Shown here piece by piece: positions 17,837 through 27,800 of a DNA stretch of 64,000 nucleotides; within the stretch, counting starts at the first letter, position 1, and every line of letters begins with the position of its first letter. The stretch covers positions 737,001 to 801,000 of the forward strand of contig NZ_CP048422.1 in NCBI RefSeq assembly GCF_010450875.1, read 5' to 3'. The position numbers and the translations under genes were made by a program. The DNA is from Sphingomonas insulae. GTDB taxonomy: Bacteria; Pseudomonadota; Alphaproteobacteria; Sphingomonadales; Sphingomonadaceae. The notes beneath the pieces were generated by a model, which saw only the letters and a program-made list of their open reading frames with translations, was not told where the DNA came from and made no database searches.

Positions 17837-18813
17837 TGTTGAAGCCCGAAATCGAGGACGGCGAGCAGACGCTGGCCGATCCGCAGTTCCGCGCCGACGT
17901 GCTCGCCGGCCTGGAACGCCGTCCCCGCGCGATCCCGGCGCGCTGGTTCTACGACCGGCGCGGGTCGGAGCTGTTCGAGGATATCACGAACCTGCGCGAA
18001 TATTATCCGACGCGCACCGAAACCGCGATCCTGGAGCGGATATGTCCGGAGGTCGCCGAGATCGCCGGCCGCGGCCGTGCGGTGGTCGAATTCGGTTCGG
18101 GATCGTCGACCAAGACGCCGCTGCTGCTGCGCTGCACGGCACCGTCGGCCTATGTGCCGATCGACATCTCGGGCGATTTTCTGCGCGAATCCTCGCGCGT
18201 CCTGTCGCAGGCGTTCCCGGACCTGCTGGTGTTGCCGTTCGAGGCGGACTTCATGCGTCCGCTCGCCCTGCCGCACACCGTCGCCGACGTGCCGAAGCTC
18301 GGGTTCTTTCCCGGATCGACGATCGGCAACATGATCCCGCTGATGGCGGTCGACCTGCTGCGCACGATGCGCGCGTCGCTGGGCGAGGGCGCGATGCTGC
18401 TGGTCGGCATGGACCGGATCAAGGACGAGGCGACGCTGGTCGCCGCCTATGACGACGAGGATGGCGTCACCGCGGCGTTCAACCTCAACCTGCTGGAACG
18501 GATCAACCGCGAACTGGGCGGCACCATCCCCGTCGACGCCTTTCGGCACGAGGCGCGCTGGAACGACGATCGCGCGCGGATCGAGATGCATCTGGTCGCG
18601 ATCCGCGCGGTCGATTTCGTCGTCGACGCTCGCCCGTTCGACCTTGCCGCGGGAGAGAGCATCCATACCGAGAACAGCCACAAATACGGCTCTCGCGATG
18701 CCCGTATCCTGCTGCGTTCGGGCGGATGGACGCCGATCCACGAATGGACCGACCCCGACGGCCTGTTCGCCCTCTACCTTGCCGAGGCTCAGGCGGAACG
18801 TCCCGCGCCCTGA
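17836..18813 (+). CDS. egtD: L-histidine N-alpha-methyltransferase EgtD
   Basis: SAM-dependent enzyme that trimethylates histidine to hercynine, the first ergothioneine step. The 325-residue protein shows the EgtD features: RWFYDRRGSELFEDIT near residue 36, the SAM-binding segment VVEFGSGSSTKT near 82, PIDISGDFLRESS near 107, and the FFPGSTIGNM substrate motif near 157. It follows egtB with a TGATG overlap, so the two are co-translated. Its 3' end overlaps the convergent CPBP protease gene by 25 bases. Confidence 0.95.
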   Translation: MLKPEIEDGEQTLADPQFRADVLAGLERRPRAIPARWFYDRRGSELFEDITNLREYYPTRTETAILERICPEVAEIAGRGRAVVEFGSGSSTKTPLLLRCTAPSAYVPIDISGDFLRESSRVLSQAFPDLLVLPFEADFMRPLALPHTVADVPKLGFFPGSTIGNMIPLMAVDLLRTMRASLGEGAMLLVGMDRIKDEATLVAAYDDEDGVTAAFNLNLLERINRELGGTIPVDAFRHEARWNDDRARIEMHLVAIRAVDFVVDARPFDLAAGESIHTENSHKYGSRDARILLRSGGWTPIHEWTDPDGLFALYLAEAQAERPAP

Positions 18814-19646
18814 TCCCTCGGCCGGCGCGACAGGGCCGCACGCAGCACCACGACGAACACCGCAAAGCCGACGATGACCGCGGGTAACGAGGCCTCGGGT
18901 CCGAACGCTCCACCGCTTAGCCAGTCGGGCGTACCGGCGACCGGAGCGCTGACGAACGCGCTGCCCGCGTCGGTACCGCCCGAAACGCGCGCGCCGAAGA
19001 CCGGCCCCTGCACGAAATTCCACGCCGCGTGGACGCCGACCGCCATCCAGATGCGACCGTTGAGCAGGTAGAAGGCGGCGAGCATCAGCCCCGCCTCGAC
19101 CACGATCGCGACCGCGGCGACATAGCTCGCATGGGGATTGGCGAGGTGCAGCGCCCCGAAGAGCAGCGCCGATAGCGTCAGCGCCGGCCACATCCCCACC
19201 GCGCGCATCAGCAGGCGGAACACGATCAGGCGCAACAGCAGCTCTTCGGCGAAACCGGTGCGCAGCGCATCGAGCAGGTCGCTCGGCCAGTCGTTCCAGA
19301 CTCCCGCCGCAATCGTATAGGCCCCCGCAAACCGCAGGATGGCGAAGACGAGCGCGAACATGCCCGCCCCGATCGCGAGGCCGGCCGCCAACTCGGGCAA
19401 CAGCGGGCGCGGGGCGATCTCGACCGGTCCGCGCCGCTCGCCCCGGTGGACCGCGACGGCATAGGCGGCATAAGCGAGGATCGTCGTCACCACCCGCGCC
19501 ATGTCGCGATACAGCGCTGGCACGCGCAGCCACCCGGGAAACAGCAGGAACGAGGCGACGCCGAACAGCAGCACCATCCACACGATCGCCCGCACCGCCC
19601 GAAACCGGCCTGGTGCTAATACGCCCGCATCGCCCATGTCGATCAT
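18789..19646 (-). CDS. CPBP family intramembrane metalloprotease (CAAX protease-like)
   Basis: Polytopic membrane protein of 285 residues with about eight hydrophobic segments. It carries the Abi/CPBP motifs: EELLLR (EExxxR) near residue 134, FGALHL (FxxxH) near 163, and HAAWN near 204, which provide the catalytic glutamates and histidines. Family members process prenylated or other membrane substrates, and some are linked to bacteriocin immunity; no such context is present here. The start may be the ATG at 19646 or the one nine bases downstream. The gene is divergent from the dehydrogenase gene at 19739. Confidence 0.87.
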   Translation of the reverse strand: MIDMGDAGVLAPGRFRAVRAIVWMVLLFGVASFLLFPGWLRVPALYRDMARVVTTILAYAAYAVAVHRGERRGPVEIAPRPLLPELAAGLAIGAGMFALVFAILRFAGAYTIAAGVWNDWPSDLLDALRTGFAEELLLRLIVFRLLMRAVGMWPALTLSALLFGALHLANPHASYVAAVAIVVEAGLMLAAFYLLNGRIWMAVGVHAAWNFVQGPVFGARVSGGTDAGSAFVSAPVAGTPDWLSGGAFGPEASLPAVIVGFAVFVVVLRAALSRRPRDQGAGRSA

Positions 19647-19738
19647 ATCCGCACGTCCCCTGTGGCGATGAGCCTATCCGGCTGGCAGCGGCGGCGAAAG
19701 CCGCTATGGCGTCGGGCAAACGAGATGGAGAGTCGGAA

Positions 19739-20608
<870 letters not shown>

Positions 20609-20618
20609 GGATGATGCG

Positions 20619-20765
20619 ATGAGCCTGGACGATACGATCGTCGAGACGCCCGACGGGCCGATGACGTACAAGGAGTGGAAGAAGAAGAACCCGGTGCAGC
20701 TGCCCTCGCGTCGCACCAAGGGCAAGGACCTGCCCAACAAGGTGAAGATGCGGACGGACGAATAA
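20619..20765 (+). CDS. Very small basic protein of unknown function
   Basis: A 48-residue product, MSLDDTIVETPDGPMTYKEW followed by a lysine/arginine-rich tail. It lies ten bases after the dehydrogenase stop, preceded by GAGGATG, so it is probably co-transcribed. Small, soluble and highly charged, with a Trp-containing KEWKKK patch. I do not know a named family; the composition and clean codon use argue that it is real. It ends 21 bases before a dispersed repeat. Confidence 0.65.
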   Translation: MSLDDTIVETPDGPMTYKEWKKKNPVQLPSRRTKGKDLPNKVKMRTDE

Positions 20766-20785
20766 GGACGCCGGTCGCCTCCATT

Positions 20786-20890
20786 CGTCATCCCGGCGAA
20801 CGCCGGGATCCATGCTTTCAATGCGTTGGGTCGGGTCGCCTTCCCATCACCCGCCTGCATCCATGGGTCCCGACTTTCGTCGGGATGACG
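20786..20890. repeat. Inverted pair of a dispersed palindromic repeat (family B) reaching into a gene
   Basis: CGTCATCCCGGCGAACGCCG (from 20786) begins one copy and GTCCCGACTTTCGTCGGGAT (within 20862-20890) lies in an opposite copy. Each arm contains its own palindrome (TCCCGGCG/CGCCGGGA and TCCCGAC/GTCGGGA). The right copy lies inside the 3' end of the permease gene and encodes its last residues. Confidence 0.75.
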
Positions 20891-22202
20891 AAAGGGCACT
20901 GAACCGGACGAGATAGACCAGCGCCAGCACCGCCAAAAACGGCACGCCGTACACCAGGGTCAGCGCGAATGGCGCGGTGAACGGGGTCGTCAGCAGGATC
21001 GCAAGAATCGCGCCCGCACCGACGATGCTCGTCCCCGGATAGCCCCACATCCGGAACGCCGCCGGCGCGCCGTGACGACGCCGGAATGCCAGATGGGTGA
21101 CGAAGATCATCCCCCAGGTGAACAGCGCGCCGAAGATCGACACCGCGATCATCACCCCGAACGCCGCGTCCGGCCGCCAGGCATAGACGCCGCCGGCCAC
21201 ACCGATCCCCGCCGCCGATACCAGCAACGCCTGCACCGGCACGCCCCGCGTGCCCACCCGCGCCAGCCGGCGGGGGGCCAGGCCGCTTTCCGCCAGGCTG
21301 AACAGCATGCGCGACGCGGTGTAGAGCTGGCTGTTCATCGCCGACAATGCGGCGATCAGCACCACCGCGTTGATGACGCCCGCGGCATAGGGCACGCCGG
21401 TCGCCTGCATCACCGTCACGAACGGGCTCGTCGCGGTGCCGGCCTGCGTCCACGGGACGATCGCCAGCATCACCGCGAGGCTGCCGAGATAGAAGAGCGC
21501 CAGCCGCACCATCGTCGAGCGAAACGCGCGAACGATCGCACGTTCGGGGTCATGCGCCTCGCCGGCGGCGACGGCGATCATCTCGATACTCAGGTAGCTG
21601 AAGATCGACACGATCACCGCGGTCCAGATGCCGCGAATGCCATTGGGTGCGAAGCCGCCATGCGCGGTATAGTGCGTCAGGCCGATCCCGCTGCGCACGA
21701 TCACCCACAGTCCGACCGCGACGAACCCCATGATCGCGGCGATCTTGATCGCGGAAAAGACGTATTCGACCGCGCCGAACAGGCGCACGCTGGCGAGGTT
21801 CACCGCCAGCAGCGCGAGCGCGAAGCCGGCGATCCACCACAGCCCCGGTACGTCCGGTGCCCAGTATCGCATATAGATGGCGACCGCCGTCACCTCGGTC
21901 CCGATCGCCAGGATGATGCAGGTGACATAGGCGTAGCGGACGAGAAAGCCGGCGAACCGGCCGAGATAGCGTTCCGCGAACAGGCCGAACGATCCGGTCG
22001 CCGGGTCCGCCACCGTCATTTCGGCCAGGCACCCCATCAATGCCAGCGTGACGAGCCCGCCGATCGCATAGCTGACCAGGACGGCGGGGCCGGCGAGCCC
22101 GATCGCAAAGCCACTGCCGAGGAACAGCCCGGTGCCGACCGCGCCGCCGATCGCGATCATCGCAAGCTGGCCCGACCCGAGGGAGCGCCTGAGGCCGGTC
22201 AT
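20847..22202 (-). CDS. Amino-acid permease of the APC superfamily
   Basis: Inner-membrane amino-acid transporter, 451 residues with about twelve membrane segments. The first segment shows the APC signature IGGAVGTGLFLGSG near residue 18, followed by SYAIGGLVTLALMGCLAEM, and segment 6-8 sequences such as IVSIFSYLSIEMIAVAAGEA near 200. It resembles the GabP/ProY/AnsP group; the substrate is not clear. The last 13-14 residues (SSSRRKSGPMDAGG) are encoded by a dispersed intergenic repeat, so the native stop was probably lost and the frame runs into the repeat. It begins ten bases after the broken nucleoside transporter. Confidence 0.9.
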   Translation of the reverse strand: MTGLRRSLGSGQLAMIAIGGAVGTGLFLGSGFAIGLAGPAVLVSYAIGGLVTLALMGCLAEMTVADPATGSFGLFAERYLGRFAGFLVRYAYVTCIILAIGTEVTAVAIYMRYWAPDVPGLWWIAGFALALLAVNLASVRLFGAVEYVFSAIKIAAIMGFVAVGLWVIVRSGIGLTHYTAHGGFAPNGIRGIWTAVIVSIFSYLSIEMIAVAAGEAHDPERAIVRAFRSTMVRLALFYLGSLAVMLAIVPWTQAGTATSPFVTVMQATGVPYAAGVINAVVLIAALSAMNSQLYTASRMLFSLAESGLAPRRLARVGTRGVPVQALLVSAAGIGVAGGVYAWRPDAAFGVMIAVSIFGALFTWGMIFVTHLAFRRRHGAPAAFRMWGYPGTSIVGAGAILAILLTTPFTAPFALTLVYGVPFLAVLALVYLVRFSALSSSRRKSGPMDAGG

Positions 22203-22212
22203 GCCGGGGCGA

Positions 22213-23543
22213 TCAGCCGATCAGCAGCCCGGCGAGCGCCGCCGACATCAGGTTGGCGAGGCTGCCCGCCGCCAGCGCGCGCAACCCGAGCTTCGCGATC
22301 ATCGGCCGCTGGTTGGGGGCAAGGCTGCCGGTGACCGCCATCTGGATCGCGATCGACGAGAAATTGGCGAACCCGCACAGCGCAAAGGTGACCACGGCGA
22401 CGGTCTGGTGCGACAGGCCCTTTTGCTGACCCAGGTCGATATAGGCGACGAATTCGTTCAGCACGATCTTTTCGCCGAACAGGCCGCCGGCGATCCCCGC
22501 TTCGTTCCACGGCACGTTGAGCAGGAACATCACCGGCTGGAAGACATAGCCGAGCAGGGCCTGGAAGCTGAGGCCGGGCAGGCCGACCATGTTGCCGATC
22601 CCGCCGAGCAGCCCGTTGGCGAGGGCGACGAGCGCGACGAACGCCAGCACCATCGCGCCGACCGCGACGGCGAGGCGCACGCCGGTCTGCGCCCCCTGGG
22701 CGGCGGCCATGATGAGGTTGGCGGGCTTTTCCTCGTCGTGGCTGGCGTCGGGCAGCGGCTCGCCCGGCGTTCCTTCCGGCAGCAGCGCGGCGGGGCCGGC
22801 GCCGCTGACGCGATGGTCGGCAAGCGCGATCTGGCGGTCGGCGTCGGGAACGTCGCCGAGCGGCAGTTCCCCTTCGGGGGCATGCTGCGGTCGGGCATGA
22901 TGATCTTAGCCATCAGGATGCCGCCGGGCGCCGCCATGAAGCTGGCGGCGAGGAGGTATTCGATGCGGATGCCCATCGAGGCATAGGCCGCCAGGATCGT
23001 ACCGGCGACGCCCGCCATGCCGCTGGTCATGACCGTGAACAGCTGCGGCGGAGTGAGGCCGGCGAGATAGGGGCGGATGACCAGTGGCGATTCCGACTGG
23101 CCGACGAAGATGTTCGCGGCGGCACACAGCGATTCGACCTTCGAGGTCCCGACGACCTTTTCGATCGCGCCGCCGACCCAGCGGACCACCAGCTGCATCA
23201 CGCCGAGATAATAGAGGATCGAGACGAGGCTGGCGAAGAAGATGATGACCGGCAGCGCCGCGATGGCGAAGCTCTGGCCGCCGATTTCGGGCGCGGCGAG
23301 CTTGCCGAAGAGGAACTCGGTACCCTTTTGCGAATAGCCGAGCAGCGCCGAGACCCCGGCGGACGCCCCGGCAAGGGCGGCGCGCCCCGGCCCCCAGTAC
23401 AGCACGATCGTCGCGATCACCGCCTGTAACGCGAATGCGGCGCCGACCACGCGCAGCCGGATCGCCCGGCGATCGGTGGACAGGGCGAAAGCGATGCCCA
23501 GAATGACGAGGATGCCGGCTATGCCGATCAGGATACGATGCAT
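22213..23543 (-). pseudogene. NupC-family concentrative nucleoside transporter with a frameshift
   Basis: The N-terminal part (from ATG at 23543) encodes MHRILIGIAGILVILGIAFA, the NupC motifs FVGQSESPLVIRPYL and MTSGMAGVAGTILAAYASMG, then ILMAKIIMP. The C-terminal part, with NMVGLPGLSFQALLGYVFQP and CGFANFSSIAIQMAVTGSLAP, continues in another frame. Both frames meet at a run of five G (22876-22880, C on the coding strand); adding one base there restores a continuous 443-residue protein (EGELPLGDVP follows). This is either a genuine one-base deletion or a homopolymer read error. The total length and all conserved motifs are otherwise intact, so decay, if real, is recent. Confidence 0.85.
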
Positions 23544-23659
23544 GAATGGCCCTGCGGGAATGAATTGCCGCAGCCCCCCGGCAGCGACAGGCCAGCATAC
23601 ACGGCGTTTTTCGTGAGGCCAGCGGGAATGGGGGTGGGCTGTGCTCCGCCAAGCTCCCT

Positions 23660-23769
23660 CCCTCACCCCGGACGTGTTCCGGGGTCCACCGGGGCGCGAG
23701 CGTAGAGCAAGGGGCTTGAGCCGTGCGCCTCGCTGCGGAGTGGACCCCGGAACACGTCCGGGGTGAGGG
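23660..23769. repeat. Perfect 29-base inverted repeat
   Basis: The 29 bases at 23660-23688 (starting CCCTCACCCCGGACGTGTTC) are exactly reverse-complementary to 23741-23769, with a 52-base spacer. It occupies the 316-base gap between the nupC-like start and the queuosine transporter. The arrangement is the same as the other repeat pairs in the window. No gene is visible in the gap. Confidence 0.8.
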
Positions 23770-23859
23770 GTGGATTGGGGGCGAGGAGCATGCGCATCGG
23801 CAGCGCCCGCCGGCGGCAACCGGTTTGATCTTGGCGCCAAACCCGCTAGCGTCGCGGCG

Positions 23860-24540
23860 ATGGATACCCCCGCCCGCGCCATTCCGCGCTCGCTCTTCGC
23901 CTATTCGATCTTCTACGGCGGCATGGTCTGCATCGCCGGCGTGCTCGGCAACAAGCAGGTCGCGCTGGGTCCGCTTTCGGCGCTGGGGCCGGTGTTCGGC
24001 GTCGGGCCGCTGGCGGTGGAGGCGGGCATCTTCGCCTTCCTGCTGCTTGTCGTCGTGTCGAGCGCGGTCGCCGAACTGCACGGCGGGGCGACCGCCAACA
24101 AGCTGGTGCTGTTCGGGTTCGTGCCGCTGATCGTATCGATCGTCCTGTCGTGGATCGTCCACCTGCTGCCGGCCTCGCCCGATATGCAGCCCGCCAATCG
24201 CGATGCGATCCAGCTGATCCTGGGCGCGACCTGGCGGATATGGTTCGGCGGCATCGTCGCCTATGGCATCTCGCAGACGCTGAACGTCACGATCTTTTCC
24301 TGGCTGAAGGGGCGCGAGGGCGCGAGCCTGTTGTGGCTGCGCGCGGGCATCGCCAGCATGCTGAGCCAGATCGTCGATACCTTCCTGTTCGCGACCATCG
24401 CCTTTTTCGGGGTCTTTCCGATCGGCGAGCTGCTGATCGGCCAGATGATCGCCAAGGTGACGCTGTCGGCGCTGCTGGTGCCGCCGCTGATCTATGTGTT
24501 CGTCGGCCTGGGTCGCCGGCTGGATCGCCGGCCCCTTTGA
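23860..24540 (+). CDS. Queuosine precursor transporter (YhhQ/VUT family)
   Basis: Membrane protein of 226 residues with about six hydrophobic segments, of the family that imports preQ0/preQ1 or related 7-deazaguanine precursors for tRNA queuosine modification. Recognisable parts are IFYGGMVCIAGVLGNKQVAL near the N-terminus, the acidic VVVSSAVAELHGGATANK near residue 68, and the SQTLNVTIFSWLKG and ASMLSQIVDTFLFATIAF segments near 145 and 175. The ATG at 23860 was chosen because upstream in-frame sequence comes from the repeat. Queuosine biosynthesis genes are not in the window. Confidence 0.85.
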   Translation: MDTPARAIPRSLFAYSIFYGGMVCIAGVLGNKQVALGPLSALGPVFGVGPLAVEAGIFAFLLLVVVSSAVAELHGGATANKLVLFGFVPLIVSIVLSWIVHLLPASPDMQPANRDAIQLILGATWRIWFGGIVAYGISQTLNVTIFSWLKGREGASLLWLRAGIASMLSQIVDTFLFATIAFFGVFPIGELLIGQMIAKVTLSALLVPPLIYVFVGLGRRLDRRPL

Positions 24541-24571
24541 AGCCGGGGGATAGGCCGCTAAGGGCGCGTCC

Positions 24572-25483
24572 ATGACCGACTCGCCCGCCGCCTCGCCCGC
24601 CACCGCCGCGCTGCTCGCCAAGGCCGAAACGCTGACCGAGGCGCTGCCGTATCTGCAGCGCTATGCGGGGCAGACGTTCGTCGTGAAATACGGCGGGCAT
24701 GCGATGGGCGACCCCGAGCTCGCCCGCGACTTCGCGGAGGACGTGGTGCTGCTGAAGGCGGTGGGCATCAACCCGGTCGTCGTCCATGGCGGCGGGCCGC
24801 AGATCGGCGCGATGCTGAAGCGGCTGGGCGTCGAATCGCGCTTCGTCGACGGGCTGCGCGTCACCGATGCCGAAACGGCGCGGATCGCGGAAATGGTGCT
24901 GGCGGGGTCGATCAACAAGGAAATCGTCGCCTGGATCGGGCAGGCGGGCGGCCGCGCCGTCGGCATTTCGGGCAAGGACGCCAATCTGGTCACCGCGGTG
25001 AAGGTCGGGCGCGACACGCCCGATACGTTGCAGGGGATCGAGCGGCACGTCGACCTGGGCTTCGTCGGCGAGCCGGTGGCGGTCGATCGCACGATCCTCG
25101 ACACGCTGTCGGGCAGCGGCATCATCCCCGTTGTCGCGCCGATCGCGCTGGGTGCCGACGGCCACACCTATAACATCAATGCTGATACGATGGCCGGTGC
25201 GATCGCCGGCGCGCTCGGCGCGTCGCGCTTCTTCCTGCTGACCGACGTCGCCGGCGTGCTCGACAAGGACAAGCGGCTGCTGACCGATCTCGACCCCGAG
25301 CGGATCGCGGCGCTGAAGGCGGACGGGACGATCAGCGGCGGCATGATCCCCAAGGTCGATACCTGCGTCGCCGCGGTCGAATCGGGAGTGGACGCCGCGG
25401 TGATCCTCGATGGCCGGGTACCCCATGCGATGCTGCTGGAGATCTTCACCTCGGCCGGTGCGGGGACGCTGGTCCACGCCTGA
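24572..25483 (+). CDS. argB: Acetylglutamate kinase
   Basis: Phosphorylates N-acetyl-L-glutamate in the second step of arginine synthesis. The 303-residue protein has VVKYGGHAM near residue 38, the substrate loop [10 protein letters not shown] near 69, [19 protein letters not shown] near 93, and the ATP-site region [13 protein letters not shown] near 219. The length and N-terminal extension resemble the arginine-inhibited, hexameric form of the enzyme. It stands alone, without other arg genes. Its TGA stop is also the first triplet of a seven-copy heptanucleotide tandem repeat. Confidence 0.96.
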   Translation: MTDSPAASPATAALLAKAETLTEALPYLQRYAGQTFVVKYGGHAMGDPELARDFAEDVVLLKAVGINPVVVHGGGPQIGAMLKRLGVESRFVDGLRVTDAETARIAEMVLAGSINKEIVAWIGQAGGRAVGISGKDANLVTAVKVGRDTPDTLQGIERHVDLGFVGEPVAVDRTILDTLSGSGIIPVVAPIALGADGHTYNINADTMAGAIAGALGASRFFLLTDVAGVLDKDKRLLTDLDPERIAALKADGTISGGMIPKVDTCVAAVESGVDAAVILDGRVPHAMLLEIFTSAGAGTLVHA

Positions 25484-25529
25484 CGCCCGACGCCCGACGC
25501 CCGACGCCTGACGCCTGACGCCTGACGCC
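25481..25529. repeat. Seven-copy heptanucleotide tandem repeat (YGACGCC) starting at the argB stop
   Basis: Seven consecutive 7-base units, TGACGCC or CGACGCC, run from the argB TGA at 25481-25483 to 25529. The period is not a multiple of three, so copy-number changes in this array would not alter argB itself but would alter the spacing to the next gene. Confidence 0.9.
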
Positions 25530-25602
25530 GCCGGCGCAGCGGGGCGTCGATCGGGCAAGGGCCGATGGGGCAGGGGCCGACACGTCCGTTCCCGGCGCCC
25601 CG

Positions 25603-25632
25603 GTTCGCCGACGCCCCTGTTCGCCGACGCCC
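25603..25632. repeat. Short direct repeat upstream of yggT
   Basis: GTTCGCCGACGCCC occurs at 25603-25616 and 25619-25632 (16-base period). Together with the heptamer array and GGGCAAGGGCCGAT/GGGCAGGGGCCGAC just before it, the whole 190-base argB-yggT gap is low-complexity repeated sequence. Confidence 0.6.
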
Positions 25633-25675
25633 GAACCCGCTAGGTCCGGCGTACACCCCAACTTCGGAGCCACGC

Positions 25676-25987
25676 GTGATCGCGCTTACCCTCATCCAGA
25701 TCATCCAGGTGCTGCTGAACGTCCTGTGGTGGATCATCATGATCCAGTTCGTGCTGTCGTTGCTGATCGTGTTCAACGTCATCAACACGTCGAACAACTT
25801 CGTCAGCTCGCTGCACTATGGCCTCGACCGGCTGACCGAGCCGCTCTACCGGCCGCTCCGCCGCATCCTGCCGAACATCAGCGGCATCGACCTTGCGCCG
25901 CTGGTCGTGCTGATCGTCATCCGCATCCTCGACAGCGTCATCTTGCCCAACCTCGCGGTCAGCCTGATGGCGAACGGCGCGATGTGA
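25676..25987 (+). CDS. YggT family membrane protein
   Basis: A 103-residue protein with two hydrophobic segments separated by the conserved LTEPLYRPLRRILPNISGIDLAP-type loop near residues 55-76. YggT proteins are linked to osmotic or potassium tolerance and to membrane organisation, but the mechanism is poorly known. The GTG at 25676 follows CGGAG; longer in-frame starts read through the low-complexity repeats. It heads a run yggT, DUF167, folD, marC with four- to five-base gaps or overlaps. YggT and DUF167 are commonly adjacent in bacteria. Confidence 0.88.
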   Translation: MIALTLIQIIQVLLNVLWWIIMIQFVLSLLIVFNVINTSNNFVSSLHYGLDRLTEPLYRPLRRILPNISGIDLAPLVVLIVIRILDSVILPNLAVSLMANGAM

Positions 25988-25991
25988 TCGC

Positions 25992-26294
25992 ATGGCGGCG
26001 TGGGCGGAGCGGGACGACGGCATCGTCCTTGCCGTCCGCGTCACGCCGCGCGGCGGACGCGACGCATTGGCGGCGGGCGGCGATGCGCATGTCGTCGCCC
26101 GCCTTGCCGCACCGCCGGTCGACGGCAAGGCGAATGCGGCCCTGCTGGCGCTCGTCGCCGCCACCTTCGGCGTACCGCGGCGCGCGGTGCGACTGATCGC
26201 CGGCGACACCGCGCGGCTGAAGCGGCTGCATATCGCCGGCGACCCGCACGCGCTGGCGAAGATCGCCGCCAGTCTCTATGAGGTCGCGGCATGA
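25992..26294 (+). CDS. DUF167 (YggU-like) family protein
   Basis: A 100-residue soluble protein with the DUF167 core: a [12 protein letters not shown] strand near residue 15, [19 protein letters not shown] near 38, and the end strand KRLHIAG. The biochemical role of the family is not established. The start lies four bases after the yggT stop, and its own stop overlaps folD by four bases, so all three are probably translated from one message. Confidence 0.88.
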   Translation: MAAWAERDDGIVLAVRVTPRGGRDALAAGGDAHVVARLAAPPVDGKANAALLALVAATFGVPRRAVRLIAGDTARLKRLHIAGDPHALAKIAASLYEVAA

Positions 26295-27157
26295 CCGCCA
26301 CGATCATCGACGGCAAGGCGCATGCCCTTGCGCTCCGCACCCGTATCGCCGCCCATGTCGCGACGTTTCGCCAGTCCACCGGCCGCGCGCCGGGGCTGGC
26401 GGTGGTGCTGGTCGGCGAAGACCCCGCGTCCGCCGTCTATGTCCGCAACAAGGGCAAGGCGACGCGCGATGCCGGCATGGAGAGCTTCGAGCATCGGCTG
26501 CCCGCCGACACCGATTCGGCCACGCTGCTGGCGCTGGTGGCCAGCCTGAACGCCGATCCCGCGGTCGACGGCATCCTCGTCCAGCTGCCGCTGCCGGCGC
26601 ATATCGATGCGCAGGCCGTGCTGCTCGCGATCGATCCCGACAAGGATGTCGACGGCTTCCACCCGGTCAATGCCGGCCGGCTGGCGATCGGCGCCGAGGG
26701 CTTCGTGCCGTGCACGCCGCTCGGCTGCCTGATGCTGTTGCAGGACGTGCATCCGCAGCTGTCCGGGCTGGAGGCGGTGGTCGTCGGTCGTTCCAACATC
26801 GTCGGCAAGCCGATGGCGCAGCTGCTGCTCCAGCAGAGCTGCACCGTCACCATCGTGCACAGCCGCACCCGCGACGTCGCCGCGCATACCCGCCGGGCGG
26901 ATATCGTCGTCGCCGCGGTCGGCATCCCGCACTTCGTCAAGGGCGACTGGATCAAGCCCGGTGCGACCGTCATCGACGTCGGCATCAACCGCACCGATGC
27001 CGGGCTGGTCGGCGACGTCGACTTCGCCTCCGCGTGCGGGGTCGCAGGGGCGATCACGCCGGTGCCGGGCGGGGTCGGGCCGATGACGATCGCCTGCCTG
27101 ATCCGCAACACCTACGTGTCCGCGTGCCGCCGCGACGCCGTCGAGGCAGGGCTGTGA
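26291..27157 (+). CDS. folD: Bifunctional methylenetetrahydrofolate dehydrogenase/cyclohydrolase
   Basis: Interconverts methylene-, methenyl- and formyl-tetrahydrofolate, supplying one-carbon units for purines and methionyl-tRNA. The 288-residue protein has YVRNKGKA near residue 52 with the catalytic lysine, [10 protein letters not shown] near 92, DKDVDGFHP near 118, the NADP-binding [17 protein letters not shown] near 160, and the C-terminal [16 protein letters not shown]. It overlaps DUF167 by four bases and marC by four. Confidence 0.96.
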   Translation: MTATIIDGKAHALALRTRIAAHVATFRQSTGRAPGLAVVLVGEDPASAVYVRNKGKATRDAGMESFEHRLPADTDSATLLALVASLNADPAVDGILVQLPLPAHIDAQAVLLAIDPDKDVDGFHPVNAGRLAIGAEGFVPCTPLGCLMLLQDVHPQLSGLEAVVVGRSNIVGKPMAQLLLQQSCTVTIVHSRTRDVAAHTRRADIVVAAVGIPHFVKGDWIKPGATVIDVGINRTDAGLVGDVDFASACGVAGAITPVPGGVGPMTIACLIRNTYVSACRRDAVEAGL

Positions 27158-27774
27158 TCGAGCTGTTCGTCTCGTCGCTCATCACGTTCTTCGTGGTGAT
27201 CGATCCGCCCGGCTGCGCACCGATCTATGCCGGCCTGTCCGCGGGGGCGTCGGCGGCGCAGCGGCGGGCGATGGCGATCCGCGCGGTCGGCGTCGCCACC
27301 GCGATCCTGCTGGTCTTCGCGCTGGTCGGCGAAGACCTGTTGCGCGGCCTCGGCATCAGCCTGGCGAGCTTCCGCATCGCCGGCGGCATCATGCTGTTCC
27401 TCATCGCGCTGGAGATGGTGTTCGAAAAGCGCACCCAGCGCCGCGAGGATCGTGCCGCCGAGGTCGCCGCGGATCCGGAGGTCGAGGACGTCTCGATCTT
27501 TCCGATGGCGATGCCGATGATCGCCGGTCCGGGATCGATCGCGACGGTCATGCTGCTGATGGCGCGCACGACCGGGGTGGAGGCGACGCTGGTGGTGCTG
27601 GGCGCCATGGCGACGATCCTGTTGCTGACCCTTGCCGCGCTGCTCGCCGCCGGGCCGCTGATGCGCCTGCTCGGCACCCGGATCGAGGCGGTCATCACCC
27701 GCCTGCTCGGCGTGTTGCTGGCGGCGCTGGCGGTGCAGTTCGTGATGGATGGCCTGCAGGTCAGCCTGCGCTGA
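27154..27774 (+). CDS. MarC family membrane protein
   Basis: Inner-membrane protein of 206 residues with six predicted helices. The family motif [18 protein letters not shown] lies near residue 11, [16 protein letters not shown] near 73, and [15 protein letters not shown] near 117. MarC proteins were once tied to multiple antibiotic resistance, but that link was withdrawn; the role is unknown. It starts with GTG overlapping the folD stop. Its TGA stop is the first triplet of a short tandem repeat. Confidence 0.88.
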   Translation: MIELFVSSLITFFVVIDPPGCAPIYAGLSAGASAAQRRAMAIRAVGVATAILLVFALVGEDLLRGLGISLASFRIAGGIMLFLIALEMVFEKRTQRREDRAAEVAADPEVEDVSIFPMAMPMIAGPGSIATVMLLMARTTGVEATLVVLGAMATILLLTLAALLAAGPLMRLLGTRIEAVITRLLGVLLAALAVQFVMDGLQVSLR

Positions 27775-27796
27775 CCTGACCTGACCCGACCTGACC
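27772..27796. repeat. Five-copy pentanucleotide tandem repeat (YGACC) starting at the marC stop
   Basis: Units TGACC, TGACC, TGACC, CGACC, TGACC run from the stop codon at 27772 to 27796 and end five bases before the stop of the convergent mic60-like gene at 27801. Same style as the array after argB. Confidence 0.85.
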
Positions 27797-27800
27797 GGGG

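Noticed and set aside
18789..19646. Bacteriocin-immunity or abortive-infection role for the CPBP protease
   Set aside because: The family includes such members, but no toxin, peptide or phage-defence gene is adjacent.
25481..25529. CRISPR or protein-repeat origin of the heptamer array
   Set aside because: Units are contiguous with no spacers and lie outside any reading frame.
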